Source: Spirochaetes bacterium RBG_16_67_19 (GTDB lineage Bacteria > Spirochaetota > Spirochaetia > SZUA-6 > DRHE01). From it: a stretch of 10,482 bases of DNA. Position numbers and translations under genes: made by a program. The notes beneath the pieces are model-generated. The model was not told the DNA's origin. It saw nothing but the letters and a program-made list of their open reading frames with translations, and did no database searches. The stretch covers positions 13,039 through 23,520 of the forward strand of contig MIBK01000034.1 in assembly GCA_001829505.1 (NCBI GenBank), written 5' to 3'. Below, piece by piece: positions 6,239 through 10,482 of the stretch (position 1 is its first letter; each line of letters starts with the position of its first letter).

Positions 6239-7284
6239 AGCCTCACCTTCCGGCGGCGCAGGGCGCCGTAAAGCGCCTGGGCGGTCACCAGGTAGAAGAT
6301 CACCGACTGCACGATGGCCGCGATCTCGAAGGTCACGTCGGAGTGCAGCATGGCCGCCTTGGCCCCGGCCTCCAGCCAGGCGAAAAACACGGCCGCCGGC
6401 ACGACGGCCAGGGGGTTGTTCTTGGCGATCAGGGACACGGCGATCCCGTTCCAGCCCATGCCGAAGGAGAAGTCCTTGACCGCCATGTGCTGGGTGCCCA
6501 GGACCGCCAGGCCCCCGGCCAGCCCGTGCAGGGCGCCGCTCAGGACCAGGGGCAGCACCACGTAGGCGGAGACGTTGATCCCCCCGTAGCGGGAGAACTC
6601 CCGGTTCAGGCCGCACATGCGCATCTCGTAGCCCGTGTGCGTATAGTTCAGCAGGAAGAAAACAGCCGCCGCCGCCAGCACGGCGAAGCCGGCGCTGACG
6701 TTGAGCCTGGAGGGCGGGAAGATCCCGGCCAGAAAGTACTGCGGGGCGATGGCGTAGCTGGCCAGCAGGTTGTTGGCCGGGTCGTCCAGGGGCCCGGTGA
6801 TGAAGTAGTTGACGATGAAACCGACCGCCGAGGAGATCAGGAAGGTGGAGATCAGCTCGTCGGTGCCCCACTTCATCTTCAGCAGGCCGGACAGCCCGGC
6901 CAGCACCGCCCCGCAGGCCATAGCCCCGGCCAGGGAGGCCAGGCCCCCGCCGTAGCCATTGGCCGCGGGCAGCGCCAGGCAGATCACCGTGGTCACCAGG
7001 GCCCCGGAGTAGACCTGCCCCTCTCCGCCCAGGTTGAACACCGAGGACTTGAAGGCCACGGCGATGCCCAGGCCGGTGAAGACCAGCGGCACCGCGGTGT
7101 TCAGCATGTTGCCCAGGTAGTACTTGTTGGTGAACGGCCCGATGAAAAACCAGCGTATGGTGGCCAGCGGCTGCTTGGAAAGCAGGAGGATCAGGGCCAC
7201 GGCGATGAGGAAGGAGAGGCCCAGGGTGACGCTCAGCCCGGCGGTGCCCGCCAGGAGCTCTCTCCACCTGCTCCAGCGCTTCAA
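6235..7284 (-). CDS. BMP-family-type ABC importer permease, first subunit (YufP/NupP, PnrD/RfuC-like)
   Basis: The protein has 349 residues with about ten hydrophobic helices and is the first of the permease pair. Family hallmarks are FNLGGEGQ (83-90), GTDELISTFLISSA (140-153), HTGYEMRMCGLN (216-227) and the LSGALHGLAGGLAVLGT segment (248-264). The basic start KRWSRWREL precedes the first helix, as expected for a cytoplasmic N-terminus. The start is TTG, overlapping the ATPase stop (TTGA), with GGAGGA six bases upstream. No ATG fits the expected N-terminus, and the longer upstream open frame lies over the ATPase gene. It ends in an ATGA overlap with the second permease, so ATPase, permease 1 and permease 2 are translationally coupled. 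It should form the transmembrane pathway with permease 2. Substrate unknown. Confidence 0.9.
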   Translation of the reverse strand: MKRWSRWRELLAGTAGLSVTLGLSFLIAVALILLLSKQPLATIRWFFIGPFTNKYYLGNMLNTAVPLVFTGLGIAVAFKSSVFNLGGEGQVYSGALVTTVICLALPAANGYGGGLASLAGAMACGAVLAGLSGLLKMKWGTDELISTFLISSAVGFIVNYFITGPLDDPANNLLASYAIAPQYFLAGIFPPSRLNVSAGFAVLAAAAVFFLLNYTHTGYEMRMCGLNREFSRYGGINVSAYVVLPLVLSGALHGLAGGLAVLGTQHMAVKDFSFGMGWNGIAVSLIAKNNPLAVVPAAVFFAWLEAGAKAAMLHSDVTFEIAAIVQSVIFYLVTAQALYGALRRRKVRL

Positions 7285-8801
7285 GGGCGGTCCTCCTTCA
7301 AGCCCAGCATGTACTCGCCCACCAGCTCCTTGCTGACCGCCCCGCTGTTGGCCAGGCGGGCCACCACCCGCCCCCGGTACATCACCACCAGGGTGTCGGC
7401 CAGGCTCAGGATTTCGTCCAGGTTGGAGGACAGCAGCAGGATGGCCAGGCCCTGGCCGCGGATCTCCATGATCCGCTCGTAGATGAACTCGCTGGAGGCC
7501 ACGTCCAGGCCCCAGGTGGGCTCGGAGAAGAGGATGAAGTCGGTGCGGGAGGCCAGCTCGCGGGCCAGGATCACCTTCTGGATGTTGCCCCCCGAGAGGG
7601 TGCCGATGGGCACCCGCGGGTCCCCCTCGATGGAGAAGCGCTCCGCCAGCCGGCTGGCGAAGCCCTCCGCCTGCCGGCGGCGCAGGACCCCCCCCCGCAG
7701 GAAGCGGTGATGGCTGGCGATGATCATGTTCTCCATGACCGAGGAGGTCAGGCTGGAGCCGCGGTGCAGGCGGTCGGCCGGCACGTAGGCCAGGCCCCGC
7801 CGGCGCAGCTCGCGGGCATCCAGGCGGGTGATCTCCTGCCCGTCGTGCAGGATGCGCCCGCTGGAGACGCGGCGCAGGCCGCTGACCACGTCCTCCAGCT
7901 CCGCCAGGCCGTTGCCGCCGACCCCGGCCACGCCCACCAGCTCGCCGGCGTGCACGGTGAGGTCCACCCGGTCCAGCAGCGGATGGTCCTGCCCCCGGCC
8001 CAGCAGGCACACCTGCCGGAGCTCCAGCACCGCACGCCCGCGGGCGGCCGGCTCGCGCCGCACCTGCAGGCTGGCGGCCTTGCCCACCATCAGGCGCGAC
8101 AGCTCCCGCTCGTCCACCTCCGCGGTATCGCGCACGGCCACCACCCGGCCGGCGCGCATGACGGTGACCCGCTCGGAGATCTCCTTCACCTCGCCCAGCT
8201 TATGGGTGATGATGATCACGGTCTTGCCGATGTCGCGCAGGTGGCGCAGGGTCAGGAACAGCTTCTGGATCTGCTGCGCGGTGAGCACGGAGGTGGGCTC
8301 GTCCAGGATGAGCAGCTGGGCGCGCCGGTAGAGGATCTTGATGATCTCCACCACCTGCATCTGGCCTACCGTGAGCTCCCGCACCCTTAAGGAAGGGTCG
8401 ATGGAGAAGCCGTACTCCTGGATCACCGCCCGCACGGAGGCCTGGGCTTTTTCGCGGTCCAGGAACAGCCCGCGGCGGACCGGCTCGACGCCCAGCACCA
8501 CGTTCTCGGCGATGGTGAAGTCGGGGATGAGCCGGAAGTGCTGGTGCACCATGCCGATGCCCAGGCGGCCGGCCTCCAGGGGGCTGCCGATATGCACCGG
8601 GCGGCCCTCCAGCTCGATGCCCCCCCGGTCGGGGCGCTCCAGGCCGTAGAGGATCTTCATCAGGGTGGACTTGCCCGCCCCGTTCTCCCCCACCAGGGCG
8701 TGGATCTCGTTGCGGCGGACCTCGAAATCCACCTCGGCATTGGCCAGCACATTGTTTTCGGGGTACATCTTGGTGATGCCCCGCATCCGCAGGTAAGCCA
8801 T
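7281..8801 (-). CDS. Double-domain ABC ATPase of a BMP-family-type importer (YufO/NupO, PnrC/RfuB-like)
   Basis: The 506-residue protein has two fused nucleotide-binding domains, the usual size for the RbsA/YufO class. Domain 1 has Walker A GENGAGKST (38-46), Q-loop Q87, signature LTVGQMQ (143-149), Walker B LLILDEPT (163-170) and H-loop H200. Domain 2 has a Walker A-like GVAGVGGNG (290-298) lacking the lysine, signature LSGGNIQ (402-408) and Walker B ILFSEPTWGLD (423-433). Where the H-loop His would be it reads SSN (458-460). One canonical and one degenerate site is normal for the class. TVGQMQVVEI in domain 1, as in YufO-type proteins, fits the two permeases coded next. It should drive import from the inner face of the membrane. 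ATG at 8801 is chosen; its ribosome site is poor (AGGGGA about thirteen bases upstream). It lies 17 bases after the RbsC-like gene. Confidence 0.93.
   Translation of the reverse strand: MAYLRMRGITKMYPENNVLANAEVDFEVRRNEIHALVGENGAGKSTLMKILYGLERPDRGGIELEGRPVHIGSPLEAGRLGIGMVHQHFRLIPDFTIAENVVLGVEPVRRGLFLDREKAQASVRAVIQEYGFSIDPSLRVRELTVGQMQVVEIIKILYRRAQLLILDEPTSVLTAQQIQKLFLTLRHLRDIGKTVIIITHKLGEVKEISERVTVMRAGRVVAVRDTAEVDERELSRLMVGKAASLQVRREPAARGRAVLELRQVCLLGRGQDHPLLDRVDLTVHAGELVGVAGVGGNGLAELEDVVSGLRRVSSGRILHDGQEITRLDARELRRRGLAYVPADRLHRGSSLTSSVMENMIIASHHRFLRGGVLRRRQAEGFASRLAERFSIEGDPRVPIGTLSGGNIQKVILARELASRTDFILFSEPTWGLDVASSEFIYERIMEIRGQGLAILLLSSNLDEILSLADTLVVMYRGRVVARLANSGAVSKELVGEYMLGLKEDRP
7291..7296 (-). 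promoter_or_regulatory. Ribosome binding site supporting a TTG start
   Basis: On the minus strand GGAGGA lies six bases before the TTG at 7284, within the last codons of the upstream ATPase gene. A near-perfect anti-Shine-Dalgarno match at this spacing is the main reason for accepting a TTG start for the first permease. Confidence 0.65.
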
Positions 8802-8818
8802 CGGCTGCCGGATATCCC

Positions 8819-9796
8819 CTATTTCTTCTTCGTGCTCAAGCGGACGTTGATGATCACCGCCAGGGCGATCACCAGCCCCACGAAGGCGTCCTGCACGTAG
8901 GCGTCGGTGCCCAGCAGGACCAGTCCCGTGCGCACCTCGGCCATGATCAGGGTGCCCAGGAAAGTGCCCAGGATCGAGCCCACCCCGCCGGACATGGCGG
9001 TGCCGCCGATGACCGAGGCGGCGATGGCCTCCAGCTCCAGCCCCGTACCCTGGGTTGGGGTGACGGTCTTCAGGAAGGACAGGGAGATGATCGCCGACAG
9101 CCCGGCGGCCAGCGCCGTGATCAGGAAGCCGACCTGCTTCACCCGCATGGTCTTGATCCCGGCCAGGTCGGCCGCTTCCCGGTTGTCGCCGCTGGCGAAC
9201 ACCTTCACCCCGAAGGCCGTGCGGTGCAGTACCAGGTAAAGGGCCACCCCCCAGCCCAGCAGCCAGACGATCGGCACCGGCACCACCCCGAACAGCTCCG
9301 CCCGTCCGAACAGGTCCATGAAGAAGGACAGCTGCAGCGAGAAGGGCTGGGCCTGGGAGAGCACCAGGGCGATGCCGCGGAAGACCATCATCGTGGACAG
9401 GGTGGCAATGAAGGAGTTGATGCGCGTGGTGGCGATCAGCAGACCGTTCAGGAAACCCAGGCCCAGGCCGGCGACCACCCCGACCAGCGCCGAGGCCCAG
9501 ATGTTCAGCCCGGCCTTGGTGGCCAGCAGGCCGGTGACCACCCCCGTCACGGCATAGATGGCGCCCACGGAGAGGTCGAACTCCCCGGACACGATGAGCA
9601 CGGTCATCGCCATGGCAATGATCCCCAATTGGGCCGTTTGCCGCAGCAGGTTGAAGAGATTGTAGCCGGTCAGGAAAACGGGCGTGGCGATGGAAAAAAA
9701 GGCGGCGATCAGCAGGGCGGCCACCAATACGCCGAAATCCCGCATACCGAGGATCCGTTGCAGCACCGTCGTTTTCTGTTTGAGGTTTGCTTCCAT
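8819..9796 (-). CDS. RbsC-type sugar ABC importer permease
   Basis: The 325-residue protein has about eight to ten hydrophobic helices and matches the RbsC/AraH/XylH/YtfT permease family in length and motifs. These are VSGEFDLSVGAIYA (69-82), FIATLSTMMVFRGIAL (129-144), the cytoplasmic loop FGVKVFASGDNREAADLAGI (195-214) that contacts the ATPase, and GGTAMSGGVGSILGTFLG (264-281). Such permeases normally act as homodimers with an RbsA-type double ATPase and a periplasmic sugar-binding protein. The ATPase gene lies nine bases upstream; no binding protein is in the window. The ATG at 9796 gives the expected cytoplasmic N-terminus (MEANLKQK) before the first helix. No strong ribosome site is visible, so coupling to the upstream gene is likely. 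Pentose, hexose or a related compound is possible; the substrate cannot be told. Confidence 0.92.
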   Translation of the reverse strand: MEANLKQKTTVLQRILGMRDFGVLVAALLIAAFFSIATPVFLTGYNLFNLLRQTAQLGIIAMAMTVLIVSGEFDLSVGAIYAVTGVVTGLLATKAGLNIWASALVGVVAGLGLGFLNGLLIATTRINSFIATLSTMMVFRGIALVLSQAQPFSLQLSFFMDLFGRAELFGVVPVPIVWLLGWGVALYLVLHRTAFGVKVFASGDNREAADLAGIKTMRVKQVGFLITALAAGLSAIISLSFLKTVTPTQGTGLELEAIAASVIGGTAMSGGVGSILGTFLGTLIMAEVRTGLVLLGTDAYVQDAFVGLVIALAVIINVRLSTKKK

Positions 9797-9805
9797 ATCA
9801 CGCTT

Positions 9806-10482
9806 TCAGCTGGTGGCGGCCAGGATGAGCTGGTCCTTGCCCGCCTCGGCCCCCGGGAATTCGCGGGCCACCCGGCCGCGGTTGAAAACCAGGATGCGGT
9901 CGCTCAAGGCCAGCAGCTCCTCCAGTTCGGAGGAGGTGACCACGAAGGCGTACCCTTCGGCCGCCAGCCTGAGGATCAGCTCGGTGATCTCCTGCTTGGC
10001 GCCGACATCCACGCCCCGGGTGGGTTCGTTCATGACCAGGATGCTGGGCTTCAGGGCCAGCCAGCGGGAAATCAGGACCTTCTGCTGGTTTCCCCCGGAC
10101 AGGCTGCGGATGGGAGCGTCGACGTTCCGCATCTTTATCGAAAGGCTTTCCCGCATGCCGGAGGCGATCCGGCGCAGGATCCGCTTGTCCAGCAGGCCGC
10201 GCCGGGAGAAGCGGTCGATCCCGGCCATGCAGAGGTTGAGCTTCACATCCAGGTCGTCGAAGATCCCCAGCCCCTTGCGGTCCTCCGGAATGTAGCCGAT
10301 GCCCGCCGCCATGGCCTGCGCCGGCCGACCGATCCGCCGCGGCAGCCCGTCGACCAGGATCTGGCCGGACCTCGCCGGCGGGGCGCCGAACAGGGCCCGG
10401 GCCAGCGCGGAGCGCCCCGATCCCTGCAGCCCGGCCAGGCCCAGCCCCTCCCCCCGCCGCAGGGAGAAGGAGACGTCCTCGA
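9806..10482 (-). CDS. RbsA-type sugar ABC ATPase, C-terminal domain (5' partial)
   Basis: The reading frame is open to the window edge, so only the last 224 residues of an expected roughly 500 are seen; these cover the second nucleotide-binding domain. From the edge it reads EDVSFSLRRGE, the normal opening of that domain, then Walker A-like GLQGSGRS (17-24) with Arg for Lys. IPEDRKGLG (64-72) is the RbsA hallmark, followed by signature LSGGNQQKV (127-135) and Walker B ILVMNEPTRGVDVG (147-160), with Asn where Asp is usual. SSELEE (183-188) replaces the H-loop His. An internal ATG at 10312 is not the start, because family-matching sequence continues upstream of it. Its partner is the RbsC-type permease encoded nine bases downstream. 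The degenerate second site is common in this class; the missing first domain should carry the active one. Confidence 0.92.
   Translation of the reverse strand, partial: EDVSFSLRRGEGLGLAGLQGSGRSALARALFGAPPARSGQILVDGLPRRIGRPAQAMAAGIGYIPEDRKGLGIFDDLDVKLNLCMAGIDRFSRRGLLDKRILRRIASGMRESLSIKMRNVDAPIRSLSGGNQQKVLISRWLALKPSILVMNEPTRGVDVGAKQEITELILRLAAEGYAFVVTSSELEELLALSDRILVFNRGRVAREFPGAEAGKDQLILAATS

Noticed and set aside
5333..7267. A single 644-residue fused permease on the minus strand
   Set aside because: The part before residue 344 is out-of-frame shadow of the first permease; the true start at 6238 has a ribosome site and a family-matching N-terminus.
5354..7482. Plus-strand open frames opposite the permease genes (305 and 379 codons)
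   Set aside because: Translations are His/Gln/Gly-rich without hydrophobic pattern, whereas the minus strand encodes full permeases with family motifs.
8802..8818. A promoter or riboswitch between the RbsC-like and YufO-like genes
   Set aside because: The gap is only 17 bases, too short for either; the genes are most simply co-transcribed.
9806..10312. A separate 168-residue ATPase starting at the ATG at 10312
   Set aside because: The frame continues upstream to the window edge and encodes the Walker A-like part of the same RbsA-type domain, so the ATG is internal.
1..10482. tRNA, rRNA, CRISPR array, insertion sequence, prophage or attachment site
   Set aside because: No direct-repeat arrays, transposase or integrase motifs, cloverleaf or rRNA-like stretches were noticed, and coding sequence leaves almost no room.

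Overview
High-G+C bacterial DNA (roughly two thirds G+C by eye) in which nearly every base is coding. It holds two back-to-front blocks that converge at about 5310-5332. The most specific taxonomic hint is the partner-switching block. The sequence style of its RsbW-like ATPase (N-terminal SPLFQKKG region, ELIKNAVKHGN, then DEGRGF and SGNALFAAVEYWD), together with riboflavin/nucleoside-type ABC importers, reminds me of spirochaete genomes. I infer a G+C-rich member of Spirochaetota, with moderate confidence and from memory only.

Plus strand, 1-4080: a tight four-gene signalling operon. (1) A membrane Cache-HAMP sensor with no output domain, whose 5' end lies outside the window. (2) A seven-helix membrane-GAF-SpoIIE/PP2C phosphatase, joined to the sensor by an ATGA overlap. 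(3) A STAS-domain anti-anti-sigma (RsbV/SpoIIAA) type protein with the phosphorylatable Asp-Ser-Ser-Gly motif. (4) An RsbW/SpoIIAB-like GHKL ATPase. Read together, this is a complete partner switch: an external signal controls the phosphatase, which dephosphorylates the STAS protein, which then competes for the kinase/anti-factor. No sigma factor or other final target is encoded here.

Plus strand, 4081-5309: a 65-base gap with an inverted repeat and a weak promoter-like pair, then a 387-residue protein I cannot assign. Its C-terminal part has a pattern reminiscent of a degraded GHKL ATPase fold. It may be an extra member of the signalling block.

Minus strand, 5333-10482 (transcribed right to left): parts of two ABC importers in one run of genes with overlaps or short gaps. 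First come the 3' part of an RbsA-type double ATPase (its 5' part is outside the window) and an RbsC-type permease. A BMP-family type transporter follows, with a double ATPase and two different permeases (the YufOPQ/NupOPQ, PnrCDE and RfuBCD architecture). No substrate-binding protein is visible for either system. The operon promoter must lie beyond 10482. The two blocks share only a 23-base intergenic stretch containing a G+C-rich hairpin without a T-tract.
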